Source: Alphaproteobacteria bacterium
GTDB taxonomy: Bacteria; Pseudomonadota; Alphaproteobacteria; JAJTHO01; CANGXP01
Direction: 5' to 3'
NCBI GenBank assembly: GCA_947457935.1
Contig: CANGXP010000007.1
Location: 1 to 60,444, forward strand
Length of the DNA: 60,444 nucleotides
A model generated the notes under the pieces. The model searched no databases. It was not told the origin of the DNA and worked only from the letters and a program-made list of their open reading frames with translations. The translations under genes were made by a program, and so were the position numbers. Shown here piece after piece: positions 1 through 8,874 of the stretch; the first letter of the stretch is position 1, and each line of letters opens with the position of its first letter.

Positions 1-105
1 CAGTGTCTTGCGGCTAATGCTAAATATCTCGCATGCCTTAGACTGCAACCCACCATCTTGAACGTATTTTACTGCTCGTTCCCGCAGATCTATGCTGTAG
101 CTCAT
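1..105 (-). CDS. IS630-family transposase, N-terminal part (runs off the window)
   Basis: The minus strand from an ATG at 105 reads into the window edge and gives 35 residues starting MSYSIDLRERAVKYVQ and ending SISRKTL. This is the helix-turn-helix start typical of IS630/Tc1-mariner-like transposases (a SxDLRxRAV motif followed by an A/S-rich helix and SRxTL). The catalytic DDE part would lie to the left of the window. The start codon is only a few bases from the end of the neighbouring gene on the same strand, so an IS terminal repeat probably lies around 105-150, but I cannot define it with only one end visible. Confidence 0.75.
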   Translation of the reverse strand, partial: MSYSIDLRERAVKYVQDGGLQSKACEIFSISRKTL

Positions 106-112
106 GAAACCA

Positions 113-646
113 TTATAACATGAGTAATTTTGTTTTGGAAGGACTATAGTAGGATGGTTCGTTGGGAGTGTCAAATTCATGAAGAGCACCAACAAATTCT
201 TTTGTGTCAAAACTTCGCCATTTCGCAATCAAGTCTCTAGCGTTTACTCTTTGTATATTTTCATCAAAAAAATCTTGAATCGGAAGGGATGCTTCTGATT
301 CTTGGCAATATTTGAGTATAACGCGGTCAGCAAAAACAATCTTATTATCCATATAATCAACAGTCTTCGCAAATCTAATATTAGAGCGTTCTTGACTGAG
401 AAGATATGATAAACGTATGCTTTGTATCTCACAATTTAGCGCACTTATGAGTTCTGTCTCTGGTACTTCTGCACCATAACTAAGACGAGGTTTTGAAGGC
501 TCACCGTTTAGTTTGATATGGGACGGGCAACGCATTCTAATCTTTTGAGATTCTTCGTCAAAATGGATGTCTTCTAAAATCCCCGTTTCAGAAAAAGTGG
601 TCTGTAATGCGGAAACAATCATTTCGTTATTTTCAATCCAGCTCAT
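113..646 (-). CDS. hypothetical protein, possibly altered at its C-terminus by the adjacent IS
   Basis: This is an unrecognised soluble protein of 177 residues, acidic and without a signal peptide or membrane segment. It starts MSWIENNEMIV at 646 and ends SYYSPSKTKLLML. Its last codons lie within about 10 bases of the IS630-type transposase start on the same strand, so the final residues may be read from IS end sequence rather than from the original gene. It lies 43 bases downstream of the glycosyltransferase gene on the same strand. I assign no function. Confidence 0.6.
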   Translation of the reverse strand: MSWIENNEMIVSALQTTFSETGILEDIHFDEESQKIRMRCPSHIKLNGEPSKPRLSYGAEVPETELISALNCEIQSIRLSYLLSQERSNIRFAKTVDYMDNKIVFADRVILKYCQESEASLPIQDFFDENIQRVNARDLIAKWRSFDTKEFVGALHEFDTPNEPSYYSPSKTKLLML

Positions 647-689
647 AAAATAATCTCCAAAATATCTGTGCCATTAGGAAGTATAATTC

Positions 690-1592
690 TCATAAAACTT
701 TTAAAACTTCATCTACAGTCATTTTTTGCAGTTCTGGGACACGCAGAATCGTCACCGCCTGTCCCCGTTGTCCACAGCGTTTGGGGTCAGACGCATTGCC
801 ATACAGCACAATACTTTTGCAGCCAGCAATGGCGATAACATGCATCGGGCCCGTATCATTGCCCACGGCAACAACAGCACCTTTTGCGAGAGAAGCTATA
901 TCAACGAAATCGGTTTGATTTGTAAAATTTTTCACGCGTGGCTCAAGGGCAGCAATCGCATCGGTTTGCGTGGCATCAGCCGAGGTGCCCAGCAACACAG
1001 GCAGAATCCCTTGCTCTAACAGATGCTTGGCAAGAGCGGTATATCCCTCCACCGACCAGCGTTTTTCAGGGCGATGCGGCGCACCCCCTGCAACTAGCAG
1101 TGCGTATTTTTCAGGTAAATCAAAATTCTTTTGAGAGGGCGGCATCCAGTCCAGTGTTGGCGATGGAATATCATGCAGTCCCACCAACGCCATTTGTTCA
1201 GCAATTCTATCCAACGTATGCATTGTGCCGCGATGGGGGGTATTATGCCTGTGCGAACAGCCCCAAACGCGCCCGCACCATCGCGGTTGACGGGGGAACA
1301 GCATCCAGAAATACCAATCAGTCCTGTCAGAATTTTGCAGGTCATACACAAAGGAAAAGCCCGCCTTAAGTATGTTTCGTCTCAAAGTAAGCACGCTTTT
1401 GATGCCGCCACGATCATCCACCCACACAGCGTTAAAATACCCCGTCATCAGGGCAAGTTTCTCAAACGGCTTGGTAGTAAGCAAGGTTATTTCAGCATCA
1501 CGATGTTTTTCGCGCAAGGCTTTAAACGCGCCAAGACACTGGATTAAATCGCCAAAAGCACCGTGTTTGATGAGGAGAATTTTAGGGGGCAT
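690..1592 (-). CDS. glycosyltransferase family 9 (ADP-heptose:LPS heptosyltransferase-like)
   Basis: This 300-residue protein starts MPPKILLIKHGAFGDLIQ, the N-terminal nucleotide-sugar-transferase signature of GT9 (K-x-GxxGD). Near residue 245 it has GNDTGPMHV, the conserved C-terminal GT9 donor-binding motif. Members such as WaaC, WaaF and OpsX add heptose or related sugars to the lipopolysaccharide inner core in the cytoplasm. The gene starts 8 bases after the toxin gene upstream, so it may be co-transcribed with the vapBC-like pair. No other LPS gene is nearby, so the exact acceptor cannot be stated. The family call is secure; the sugar is not. Confidence 0.85.
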   Translation of the reverse strand: MPPKILLIKHGAFGDLIQCLGAFKALREKHRDAEITLLTTKPFEKLALMTGYFNAVWVDDRGGIKSVLTLRRNILKAGFSFVYDLQNSDRTDWYFWMLFPRQPRWCGRVWGCSHRHNTPHRGTMHTLDRIAEQMALVGLHDIPSPTLDWMPPSQKNFDLPEKYALLVAGGAPHRPEKRWSVEGYTALAKHLLEQGILPVLLGTSADATQTDAIAALEPRVKNFTNQTDFVDIASLAKGAVVAVGNDTGPMHVIAIAGCKSIVLYGNASDPKRCGQRGQAVTILRVPELQKMTVDEVLKVL

Positions 1593-1600
1593 GAGATTTC

Positions 1601-1987
1601 TTAGCGTACCAGCACAATATCAACGCCAACATCAATATCTTTCCAAGCCATATCAGCCGTCAAGGCAGGAATCTGTTGCTCTTTTGCCAGAGCAAGACAC
1701 GCCCTGTCTGCAAAGGAAAGTCCCTTTGCGCGTGTGGTGGTAATCATTTTTGCGGCAAGGGAGGCATGATGCTCGGTGAAGGTAACGATAGACAGTTTTA
1801 GAGAGGATATTTTTTTGCTGGCAAACTCAAAGTCCATATTGCGGAGACACATTTTTGCAAGTGTTTCGCTGTAATTAACGGTTGAGACCAACTTTTCTCC
1901 TTCTAGCAAAACAGCTGCTTTAGGGTCGATGGGTTCCTGTAAAATAATCGCCATGAGCACAGATGCGTCTAGAACAATGAAAGACAT
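1601..1987 (-). CDS. PIN-domain ribonuclease toxin (VapC-like)
   Basis: This 128-residue protein has the full PIN acidic set. Asp is in VLDASVLMA (residue 7), Glu in NYSETLAKM (about 41), Asp in SFADRACLA (about 94), and a last Asp in LTADMAW (about 113). Family members cleave tRNA or other RNA with Mg2+ and are held inactive by a cognate antitoxin. Its start codon overlaps the antitoxin stop by one base (TAATG), which indicates translational coupling. The gene order antitoxin-toxin is the usual one. The target RNA cannot be read from sequence. Confidence 0.88.
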   Translation of the reverse strand: MSFIVLDASVLMAIILQEPIDPKAAVLLEGEKLVSTVNYSETLAKMCLRNMDFEFASKKISSLKLSIVTFTEHHASLAAKMITTTRAKGLSFADRACLALAKEQQIPALTADMAWKDIDVGVDIVLVR

Positions 1988-2256
1988 TATAGTTCTTCCA
2001 TTTCACGACGTGCTTCTTCGCGCCGATCCGCAATTAGCTCATCAACAAGAGATCCTTTGTAATCTTTAAAATAAGGTGCAAATGCCCGCTGCACGCTCTC
2101 TAAAAGTTGCGGCCAAGTTTTTAAATTAATTTCTCCAGTCTCTTCATCTTCAACCGCGTAGAGTTTCGCGCCCACAGAAACACCAAGTTTTTCTCGTAGT
2201 TCCAATGGCAGCACAACACGGTTGTTTTTGTCTATTTTCATTGAAAAGGTTGTCAT
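1987..2256 (-). CDS. AbrB/MazE-fold antitoxin (VapB-like)
   Basis: This 89-residue protein begins MTTFSMKIDKNNRVVLPLELREKLGV, a standard swapped-hairpin AbrB DNA-binding domain (KIDKNNRVVLP). The C-terminal half is charged and helical (KDYKGSLVDELIADRREEARREMEEL) and is the likely toxin-wrapping tail. It precedes a PIN toxin with a one-base overlap. By family precedent it neutralises the toxin and represses its own promoter, which should lie between 2257 and about 2320. I saw no obvious palindromic operator there. Confidence 0.88.
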   Translation of the reverse strand: MTTFSMKIDKNNRVVLPLELREKLGVSVGAKLYAVEDEETGEINLKTWPQLLESVQRAFAPYFKDYKGSLVDELIADRREEARREMEEL

Positions 2257-2324
2257 AGAAAATCCTCCATAAAAAACTTATACACCATTTTTTGGAGAAA
2301 TGCCATTTTTATCTATGGGGCGCT

Positions 2325-2456
2325 TCTAAAAACCCTTTTATCGGGATGAGTGGCGAGGAAGAAGATTTTTCTGAAACGCAAGCGTACTCTTCCGTACGTG
2401 CGGATTCAGAAAAATCTTCTGACGCTGCCAATCGCCCTAGAAAAGAGGTTTTTAGA
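2325..2456. repeat. large imperfect palindrome, family A (copy A1)
   Basis: A 132-base hairpin lies just beyond the stop of the hit gene. Outer arms TCTAAAAACC (2325-2334) and GGTTTTTAGA (2447-2456) match perfectly. Inner arms GAAGATTTTTCTGAA and TTCAGAAAAATCTTC also match, and the tip is GTAC-TCTTCC-GTAC. A related copy (A2) lies at 55861-55982. It shares the flanks (TTATCGGGATGAGTGGC on one side, CCAATCGCCCTAGAAA on the other) and the tip, while the stem differs. Open frames across it are artefacts of the palindrome. Confidence 0.85.
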
Positions 2457-2462
2457 GATGCC

Positions 2463-2816
2463 CTATGCAACCATCCGCCCCAAGCTCTTTCCCCCCAAAA
2501 TATGAATGTGAAAATGCGGCACTTCTTGACCGCCGTTAACGCCGTGATTAGCCAGAATGCGATAGCCACCTTCCACAAGCCCTAGTTCCCGCGCAACAGT
2601 CCCCACCGCTTTGAAAAAACCTGCCACGTCAGCGGGGGGCGCAAAGGCGGAAAAATCATCCAGAGACATATAATCGCCCTTGGGGATAACCAAAACATGC
2701 ACGGGGGCTTGCGGATGAATATCGTGGAATGCCAAGGAAAACTGGTCTTCATAGACTTTTTTGCAAGGAATTTCCTCACGCAAGATTTTCGCAAAAATAT
2801 TTTGGGGGTCGTACAT
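2463..2816 (-). CDS. hinT: HIT-family nucleotide-binding protein
   Basis: A histidine-triad protein of 117 residues from the ATG at 2816, which reads MYDPQNIFAKILREEIPCKK. This start is preceded by AAGGAAA; longer forms have no ribosome site. The triad HFHIHIL (H-x-H-x-H) is present near the C-terminus, and the HxNxGxxxGQ region (NHGVNGGQEVPH) is complete. Members hydrolyse AMP- or ADP-linked phosphoramidates. The gene is divergent from rluD, with only 27 bases between the two starts, so at least one promoter must lie inside the neighbour. A large palindrome follows the stop. Confidence 0.9.
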   Translation of the reverse strand: MYDPQNIFAKILREEIPCKKVYEDQFSLAFHDIHPQAPVHVLVIPKGDYMSLDDFSAFAPPADVAGFFKAVGTVARELGLVEGGYRILANHGVNGGQEVPHFHIHILGGKSLGRMVA

Positions 2817-2843
2817 ACCGTTTCCTTGTGTTACAGAGGGGCG

Positions 2844-3800
2844 ATGAACACACCCTCCCTTTTTATTATTCCTGAAGACTTGCACCACATGCGGGTAGAC
2901 AAAGCACTTGCAACGCTCTGCCCTGAATTATCACGCACGCGTATCAAAGCCTTGATAGAACAACAGGCGGTGCTGTGCAATAATTCTCTCTTAACAGACG
3001 TATCGTTAAAAGTCGTTATGGGTGATACCTTCGCCATCACGATTCCCGATGTTATCGAAACCACGTTGCTTGCACAAGATATTCCCCTTGATATTGTGTT
3101 CGAGGACGCAAATTTGTTGGTTATCAATAAACAAGCAGGGTTAGTGGTGCACCCTGCCGCAGGCAACCCTGATAATACGCTAGTAAACGCCTTGCTTGCC
3201 CATTGTGGGGACAGTTTAAAGGGAATTGGTGGCGAAAAACGCCCTGGATTGGTACACCGTTTAGACAAAGATACCACAGGCTTAATGGTTGTTGCTAAAA
3301 CCGAACAGGCGCATCATCTGCTTGCCGCACAGTTGCAAGATAGAACCATGAGCCGCACTTATCACGCCCTTATTTGGCAACACATCTTGCCGTATACTGG
3401 CGAGATTACGGGTGATATTGGCAGGCACCCGATTCATCGGCAAAAAATGGCGGTAGTGAGTCGTAATGGCAAAGAAGCGCTCACCTATTACCAGACGCTG
3501 GAATTATTCAAGCATTGTAGCTTGGTGGAGTGTAAATTGGCATCAGGGCGAACCCATCAAATCCGCGTGCATTTCAGCCATTTGGGGCATCCCGTGGTGG
3601 GGGATTCGGTATATAGTCGCCAGCAACGCGGTAAACACCTTGCGGAAGATGTTACGCTAAAAGCCCTTAAGAGTTTCCCCCGCCAAGCACTCCATGCATG
3701 GCAACTTGCGTTTATTCATCCTGAAACCAAAGAAGAGATGACGTTTAACGTGCCGTTGCCTACGGATTTTCAAGAGTTGCTCAATTTGGTTCGTAAATAA
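2844..3800 (+). CDS. rluD: ribosomal large-subunit pseudouridine synthase, RluD type
   Basis: This 318-residue protein starts MNTPSLFIIPEDLHHMRVDKAL. It has an N-terminal S4-like RNA-binding segment (residues about 14-65) and the RluA-family catalytic motif GLVHRLDKDTTGLMVVAK with the essential Asp (about residue 138). RluD makes pseudouridines in helix 69 of 23S rRNA. The start at 2844 follows an AGAGGGG ribosome site; the in-frame ATG at 2697 would lie inside the divergent hit gene and is rejected. An intrinsic terminator follows the stop. RluC cannot be fully excluded, but overall form and the RAQ-like insert fit RluD. Confidence 0.88.
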   Translation: MNTPSLFIIPEDLHHMRVDKALATLCPELSRTRIKALIEQQAVLCNNSLLTDVSLKVVMGDTFAITIPDVIETTLLAQDIPLDIVFEDANLLVINKQAGLVVHPAAGNPDNTLVNALLAHCGDSLKGIGGEKRPGLVHRLDKDTTGLMVVAKTEQAHHLLAAQLQDRTMSRTYHALIWQHILPYTGEITGDIGRHPIHRQKMAVVSRNGKEALTYYQTLELFKHCSLVECKLASGRTHQIRVHFSHLGHPVVGDSVYSRQQRGKHLAEDVTLKALKSFPRQALHAWQLAFIHPETKEEMTFNVPLPTDFQELLNLVRK

Positions 3801-3806
3801 AAAAAA

Positions 3807-3836
3807 CGGGAGACATGCTAGTGCCTCCCGCTTCTT
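3807..3836. terminator. bidirectional intrinsic terminator between rluD and amt
   Basis: CGGGAG (3807-3812) pairs with CTCCCG (3825-3830), flanked by an A-run on the left (3798-3806) and a T-rich tract on the right. It lies between two convergent genes and can serve both strands. Confidence 0.8.
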
Positions 3837-3855
3837 TACATCACGTTATTTTGGG

Positions 3856-5202
3856 TTAACGCACAACTTCCCCATGTAAATGAAGGTCAATGCCTTCTTC
3901 TTCATGGAGGCTTTCAACGCGTAACCCCACAACAGCTTGCACAATTTTGAGCAAGATGAATGTTGCCACAGAGGCATATACCGCGACTGCAACAGAGCCT
4001 AAAATTTGTGCAATAAGCAGGTCTGTGTTGCCTTGCAATGCACCTGCAACGCCACCAATTGCCTCGTCTGCAAAGACACCTGTGAGAATTGACCCCACAA
4101 TGCCGCCCACACCATGCACACCGAATGCATCGAGAGAGTCATCATATTTGAAGGTGGATTTCAACCAGTAGCAAGCCCATGGGCAAATCACGCCAGCAGA
4201 CAAACCAATAATCAACGCGCCTGTTACATCAACAAAACCAGAAGCAGGGGTAATTGCAACAAGACCCGCGACCGCGCCAGACAACGTGCCCACAACAGAC
4301 GGTTTACCTTTGAGTGCCCAGTCAACCAGCATCCATGTTAAACCCGCTGTTGCTGCGGCAACTTGGGTTACTAACATTGCCATGCCTGCCCGCTCATTAG
4401 CAGCCAACGCCGAGCCTGCATTAAAGCCAAACCAGCCCACCCACAGTAAAGATGTGCCAATGAAAGTCAGTGCCAGATTGTGCGGTTCTTCTTTGTTGGA
4501 TGTCTTCCGCTTGCCTAACACAATCGCCGCAACCAACGCTGCAAATCCTGCATTGATGTGCACTACAGCACCGCCTGCAAAATCAACCATTGCACCGAAG
4601 CCAAGAACGCCTGCAAAGTCTGCTATACCAACGCCGCCTAATGCACCCGCAGGACCCCACACAGCGTGGGCAACAGGTAAATACACAACCGTGAGCCATA
4701 ATGCACTTAACAGTAATACAGAGGAAAACTTAATGCGGTCAGCAACAGACCCAAACAAAATCGCGGTGGTAATCGCCGCAAAGGTCATTTGGAACATCAC
4801 AAACACAGATTCAGGAATGGTTGTGCCACTCACAATCGAACCCATGGTCATATCGCCCAACAAAATGCGTGATGCACCACCCAAATACCCGCTTCCTTCT
4901 GTGAAAACAAGGCTGTAACCATAAAGTACCCACAAGACAGACACAAGGCAACACGCCGCTAAACTTTGCATCATCGCTGCAAGAAGGTTTTGCTTGCGTA
5001 CTAACCCACCGTAAAATAGCGCAAGACCAGGGATAAGCATCATTAATACTAGAGCTGTTGAAATCATCATCCATGCCGTGTTGCCTTTATCAATCGTTGG
5101 CACGGCATCTTGTGCAAAGGCCGCAAGCGGCATTGCCCCTAACAGTGCGAGGCTGCAAAACAGCATCGGCAGCAGTTGAAAAAGTCTTCTCAAGTGTTTC
5201 AT
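3856..5202 (-). CDS. amtB: ammonium transporter, Amt/MEP/Rh family
   Basis: This 448-residue membrane protein has an N-terminal signal peptide (cleavage near AAFAQDA, residue about 30) and about eleven membrane segments. The Amt signature DFAGGAVVHINAG carries the first pore histidine, and DAFGVHGVGGIVGS carries the second. The phenylalanine and tryptophan gate region FGFNAG is also intact. It conducts ammonium across the inner membrane. The usual partner glnK is absent next to it, which is less common for bacteria. The C-terminal tail (LRVESLHEEEGIDLHLHGE) keeps the regulatory form that interacts with PII, so a PII protein is probably encoded elsewhere. Confidence 0.95.
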   Translation of the reverse strand: MKHLRRLFQLLPMLFCSLALLGAMPLAAFAQDAVPTIDKGNTAWMMISTALVLMMLIPGLALFYGGLVRKQNLLAAMMQSLAACCLVSVLWVLYGYSLVFTEGSGYLGGASRILLGDMTMGSIVSGTTIPESVFVMFQMTFAAITTAILFGSVADRIKFSSVLLLSALWLTVVYLPVAHAVWGPAGALGGVGIADFAGVLGFGAMVDFAGGAVVHINAGFAALVAAIVLGKRKTSNKEEPHNLALTFIGTSLLWVGWFGFNAGSALAANERAGMAMLVTQVAAATAGLTWMLVDWALKGKPSVVGTLSGAVAGLVAITPASGFVDVTGALIIGLSAGVICPWACYWLKSTFKYDDSLDAFGVHGVGGIVGSILTGVFADEAIGGVAGALQGNTDLLIAQILGSVAVAVYASVATFILLKIVQAVVGLRVESLHEEEGIDLHLHGEVVR

Positions 5203-5524
5203 TAGTCTGTCTCCCTTGTATAGGTTTTAAAAAGCAGTGTTGCACTGCACTAATTTTCGCTAGAGACACTAAAGAACAAGCATTTATAGAGTGTAAAGAA
5301 AAACAATTTATTCAGCAGGCGCATTTTTTCAAAGGCATGAGGAAAAATCACCTATATCAAGCGTTTTTCCTAGAAAATAAAGCGGTTATAGGGCGTGTTG
5401 TAAATGCCACACATGAAGCAATCTCCAAAAAACACATACAAAGGTATTCGAAGCAACACTTTTTTAAACATTCCTTGGTATAATCTCTTGAAATACTTCA
5501 CCCCTTTTATTTTAAGAGTGACAC
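5203..5524. promoter_or_regulatory. divergent intergenic region between amt and the chemoreceptor
   Basis: These 322 bases hold no supported gene. A good -10 hexamer TATAAT lies at 5479-5484, about 40 bases before the chemoreceptor start; no clear -35 box stands 17 bases upstream of it. The region is AT-rich (A/T runs near 5290-5390). The amt promoter must also lie here, but I cannot identify it with confidence. Confidence 0.45.
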
Positions 5525-7198
5525 ATGTACCTTTCTCTGAAGCAAAAATTCCTTGGTCTTAGCGCTGTAATGGCAGTTTGCTCCATCACGGTTTTAATAA
5601 ATATTGATGCAGGCACAAAAAAGTTATCGGGAGAGATTGAATCTGCCGCCGTGATAAATCAAATCACCCATAATTTTATGGAGGGTGATATGATGCATGA
5701 TGCTATTCGTGGAGACGTTATTTTATCCCTCTGGGCAGCACAAAACAATCAAGCAGCGTTGCTGAAAGAAGCGCAAGACGGCTTAAAAGAACACGCTGCC
5801 ACTTTCAGAGAAATGATAGAGGCAAACAAAACTGCAATTTCAGATAAAGAATTACAACAAGATGTAAAAAAAGCTGCAATTCTTGTTGATGCCTATATCA
5901 TTGCGGCAGAAAAAAACATTACCTTAGCGCAACAAGATCCTACTGCAGCAGCGGCAGCGTTGCCAGCATTTCAACAAGCGTTTGAAGCACTGGAAGATAT
6001 TAACGGTGCGATAGGAGATAAAATACAAGATTTATCAAATGGCAGTAAAGCTATTGAACTTGCAGAAGACATTCAAAAAGAAAACCTGATATTTTCTGTT
6101 GTATTATTGTTTCTTAACATAAGCCTTTCTGTCTTCACCATGCTTTTCGTATTTAAGCCGTTCAGAAAAGTGAATGATGCGATGAATGTGTTGGCGACAG
6201 GCGATAAACAAGTTGTTGTGCCTTACATCAGCAAAACAGATGAAGTGGGCAAAATGGCAAAATCGTTGCAAGTGTTCAAAGAAAATGCGCTAGAGGTGGA
6301 GCGTTTGCAACAAGAGCAACAACGCCTGCAAGAAGAAAACATCAATAATCGCAAGCAATCAATGGATGCACTTGCCAATAGCTTTGAAGAACGCGTTTCC
6401 AGCATTGTGAACAGCGTTAATGATGCAGCAACAGGCTTGCAAAGAACCTCAGAAGAGCTGTCCAGTGTTGTTACAGAAACAAAAAATCAAAGCAATGAGG
6501 TGTTGTCTTCTGCACAAAATGCTAACGCTAACGTTCAATCCGTTGCTGCCGCAGCCGAAGAGCTGTCTGCCGCCTTAAGTGAAGTATCGCAAACAGTGGC
6601 ACGCGCCTCTGAAATGTCGCGCAATTCCGCAACCGATGCTGCATTGTCGCAAAAAGAATTAGATAACCTGCAAAAAGCCATCAGCGATGTTGACCAAATC
6701 ATTAGCGATATTGATTCAGTAACAGAGCAGACAAACCTTCTTGCGCTCAACGCAACCATCGAAGCCTCACGCGCAGGCGATGCGGGCAAAGGTTTTGCCG
6801 TGGTTGCAGCAGAGGTGAAAAACTTGGCGAATCAAACAGCGCAAATGACCAAAGATATTGCGCTTAAAATTGAAGCCGTGAAAAACTCTGCAAAACAAGC
6901 AATTCAATCAACCACTACCATCATCAAGCAGGTGCAAGATATTGATGCGGCAACCACTAGTTTTGCCGCCTCTATTGAACAACAAACAGCCGCAACGGTT
7001 GAAATTAGCCGCAGCACGCAACAAGCGTCAACGGGCACAGCGCACGTTTCTGAAAGCGTGGTGGGGATTCAATCTACCGCAGATCAAACCTTTGCTTCTG
7101 CCCAAGCGGTTGAGCATTCGGCAGAGCAGCTTTCCGCTCAAGCTGCCGCTCTCAAAACCCAAGTGGATGCATTGTTAAATGAAATTCGCGCGGCGTAG
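5525..7198 (+). CDS. methyl-accepting chemotaxis protein
   Basis: A 557-residue chemoreceptor. TM1 is at about 8-26, a helical periplasmic sensor at about 27-188, and TM2 at about 189-211. A HAMP domain follows (about 212-265), then a long cytoplasmic coiled coil with the hairpin tip [18 protein letters not shown] at about 400. The sensor contains [10 protein letters not shown], a motif shared by many alphaproteobacterial receptors with a helical-bundle sensor. There is no C-terminal CheR/CheB-binding pentapeptide. It signals to CheA through CheW. No che gene is nearby, so it is an orphan receptor, and its ligand is unknown. Confidence 0.93.
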   Translation: MYLSLKQKFLGLSAVMAVCSITVLINIDAGTKKLSGEIESAAVINQITHNFMEGDMMHDAIRGDVILSLWAAQNNQAALLKEAQDGLKEHAATFREMIEANKTAISDKELQQDVKKAAILVDAYIIAAEKNITLAQQDPTAAAAALPAFQQAFEALEDINGAIGDKIQDLSNGSKAIELAEDIQKENLIFSVVLLFLNISLSVFTMLFVFKPFRKVNDAMNVLATGDKQVVVPYISKTDEVGKMAKSLQVFKENALEVERLQQEQQRLQEENINNRKQSMDALANSFEERVSSIVNSVNDAATGLQRTSEELSSVVTETKNQSNEVLSSAQNANANVQSVAAAAEELSAALSEVSQTVARASEMSRNSATDAALSQKELDNLQKAISDVDQIISDIDSVTEQTNLLALNATIEASRAGDAGKGFAVVAAEVKNLANQTAQMTKDIALKIEAVKNSAKQAIQSTTTIIKQVQDIDAATTSFAASIEQQTAATVEISRSTQQASTGTAHVSESVVGIQSTADQTFASAQAVEHSAEQLSAQAAALKTQVDALLNEIRAA

Positions 7199-7223
7199 GG
7201 AATCAATGATAACCCTGCGTGTC

Positions 7224-7243
7224 ATCCCCTCGAAAGAGGGGAT
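7224..7243. repeat. short perfect hairpin, GTCATCC type (family C)
   Basis: ATCCCCTC-GAAA-GAGGGGAT, preceded by GTC and followed by CCAC, lies 25 bases after the chemoreceptor stop. It resembles the dispersed hairpins starting GTCATCC that are common in alphaproteobacterial intergenic DNA. It may also end chemoreceptor transcription, although no T-run follows directly. Confidence 0.6.
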
Positions 7244-7322
7244 CCACATTTCTTAAATAAGAGACAGTTCTAAACGAGTAATAATACTTTGAGATTCTTA
7301 GCAGAGCTTGAAACAACAAAGC

Positions 7323-7428
7323 CCGTCATGCCGCTACCCGAGGCATTGCCGAGGGAAGTGCGGCATCCGTTTTTTACAAGAACAGACCCCGCACTTCCTC
7401 TCCTTTTAGTCGATGTGGCGGGGTGACG
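7323..7428. repeat. large imperfect palindrome, family C
   Basis: The arms start CGTCATGCCGC on the left and end GGCGGGGTGACG on the right. The inner parts GAGGGAAGTGCGG and CCGCACTTCCTC pair well. It fills most of the gap 7199-7497, which otherwise holds no gene. The class differs in sequence from the GTAC-tipped family A. Confidence 0.7.
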
Positions 7429-7497
7429 TTCCAGCCTCATACTTACGCCTGCAGCCCTACCAAAAATTTTACTCGAAATTGAAGATGAAGGGCAGTT

Positions 7498-8319
7498 TTA
7501 CCCTCGACACGCCTGACACACAAACTGATTCTCCCTGTTCGTCTTATGGTCATCGGTAGTAAGTTCCGTGCCGCAAACAGTGCAGTGAATTGCCGCAACG
7601 GGTTGCAGCATGTCATCCACTGCAACGCGGTCATCAAATACAAAGCAGTTGCCTTCCCATAAACGGGCGGTGTTGCCCGTATCCTCAAGGTATTGCAAAA
7701 TGCCGCCTTCAAGGTGATACACCTCGCTAAAGCCTTGTTCCTTGGCGTACGCTGTAGATTTTTCACAGCGAATACCGCCCGTGCAAAACATGGCGATTTT
7801 TTTGTGTTTCGCTGCATCAACATTTTTATCAAGCCATGCGGGAAACTCCCGAAAGTTTTGGATAACGGGGTTTACCGCGCCTTTAAATGTGCCAAGGCGC
7901 ACTTCATAATCATTGCGTGTATCAATAACAAGCGTTTCAGGGTCATTAAGCAGCGCGTCCCATGTTGTGGCATCGCAATAGGTGCCGCGATTATCCCGCG
8001 CATTAATGCCGTCAACCCGCATCCCCACAATCTCTTTTTTAAGGCGCACTTTCATGCGGTTAAAAGGTTTAGCGTGATGATAGCTTTGCTTCCATGTTAA
8101 ATCGGCGAAACGCGCATCTTGTTTTAGCCAGCCAAGAAAGGCGAGTAACGGTTCTGGCTCTCCCGAAATGGTCGCGTTAATGCCTTCTTCTGCCAATAAA
8201 ATAGAGCCACGCAACTCATGCTTCCTCGCTTGCTCTAAAAACGGTTCTTTCAGCGCGGTAAAATCGGGCAAGGGCACGAATTTATAAAAAGCGGTAACAA
8301 GGATAGGGGCGGTTTGCAT
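7498..8319 (-). CDS. trhO: tRNA uridine-34 hydroxylase, rhodanese-like (TrhO/YceA)
   Basis: This 273-residue protein starts MQTAPILVTAFYKFVPLPDF and contains EEGINATISG, the signature of the TrhO N-terminal acylphosphatase-like domain. A rhodanese domain follows, with the active-site loop CTGGIRCEKST (Cys about 179). A C-terminal cysteine group (CTVCGTE and CQACRG) could bind a metal. TrhO makes 5-hydroxyuridine at the wobble position of tRNAs. The protein is shorter than the E. coli form (about 350), as is common in alphaproteobacteria. It is a single-gene unit bracketed by repeats. Confidence 0.92.
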   Translation of the reverse strand: MQTAPILVTAFYKFVPLPDFTALKEPFLEQARKHELRGSILLAEEGINATISGEPEPLLAFLGWLKQDARFADLTWKQSYHHAKPFNRMKVRLKKEIVGMRVDGINARDNRGTYCDATTWDALLNDPETLVIDTRNDYEVRLGTFKGAVNPVIQNFREFPAWLDKNVDAAKHKKIAMFCTGGIRCEKSTAYAKEQGFSEVYHLEGGILQYLEDTGNTARLWEGNCFVFDDRVAVDDMLQPVAAIHCTVCGTELTTDDHKTNRENQFVCQACRG

Positions 8320-8361
8320 AGCGCGAGACTATACGGGAAAAGCGTGATTTTGACAATCGCA

Positions 8362-8427
8362 AAAAAGGCAGGAGTAAGGAGGCGAGAGTCAATACCGCTC
8401 CTGCCTCTCAACTCTCGCCTCTCGCCT
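8362..8427. repeat. palindromic repeat, family B (AGGCGAGAG type)
   Basis: GGCAGGAG-TAAGGAGGCGAGAG on the left is mirrored by CTCTCGCCTCTCGCCTTTT on the right, with a central CTCCTGCCTC. It lies between the trhO start and the stop of the DUF6362-like gene. Related elements occur at 18049, 27566 and 36521. Confidence 0.7.
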
Positions 8428-8428
8428 T

Positions 8429-8869
8429 TTACAATCTAACCACCTTCTGCTCCGTCTCCTTCACCACCCCAATCCCATTCAGCCGTTTTGCCATTGTTAG
8501 CAACGCCTCAACATAGATTTTTCGCAAGGTTACATGGCTTCTGCCGTCCATGTCTTCCAAGCGTCGCCACGGGATATTGCAGGCGCGTGCCCACACAATG
8601 CGTCGTTGCTCCATGTTGAGTGAAAGCAACCACACCAGTGCCTCATCCATGCGGTCAATAGCATCAGGTAAAGCAGCCAACCGATTTTTAGCGAACTGTT
8701 CTCCCATGAAAATCTCTGCGCTAGAGCGCACCACTTCGGGCCAATACGTCAGCCTACTTTTCAGATGCACTTTAGGCAGGCGTTTCAGGGTTTCGGCCGC
8801 TTCAATCAGGGCTTCTTCCACCCGTTCGGGCAGCCACAGGGTAATAGAACGAAAACTACGCATCATCAT
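8429..8869 (-). CDS. small putative DNA-binding protein (DUF6362-like)
   Basis: This 146-residue protein starts MMMRSFRSITLWLPERVEEAL. Its second half has a sigma-region-4-like helix-turn-helix, RRIVWARACNIPWRRLEDMDG followed by VTLRKIYVEAL. It resembles the DUF6362 family, found in alphaproteobacteria and their phages, but I make that call from memory of the pattern only. It forms an operon with the 114-residue gene 5 bases upstream and sits behind an operator matching that of the divergent repressor gene. A role in regulation or in a phage programme is an inference. Confidence 0.6.
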   Translation of the reverse strand: MMMRSFRSITLWLPERVEEALIEAAETLKRLPKVHLKSRLTYWPEVVRSSAEIFMGEQFAKNRLAALPDAIDRMDEALVWLLSLNMEQRRIVWARACNIPWRRLEDMDGRSHVTLRKIYVEALLTMAKRLNGIGVVKETEQKVVRL

Positions 8870-8874
8870 CCTCC

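Noticed and set aside
2292-2585. Mirror-image open frames on both strands (97 and 89 codons)
   Set aside because: They cross a 132-base palindrome and the end of hit; the similarity between the two frames is a result of the inverted repeat.
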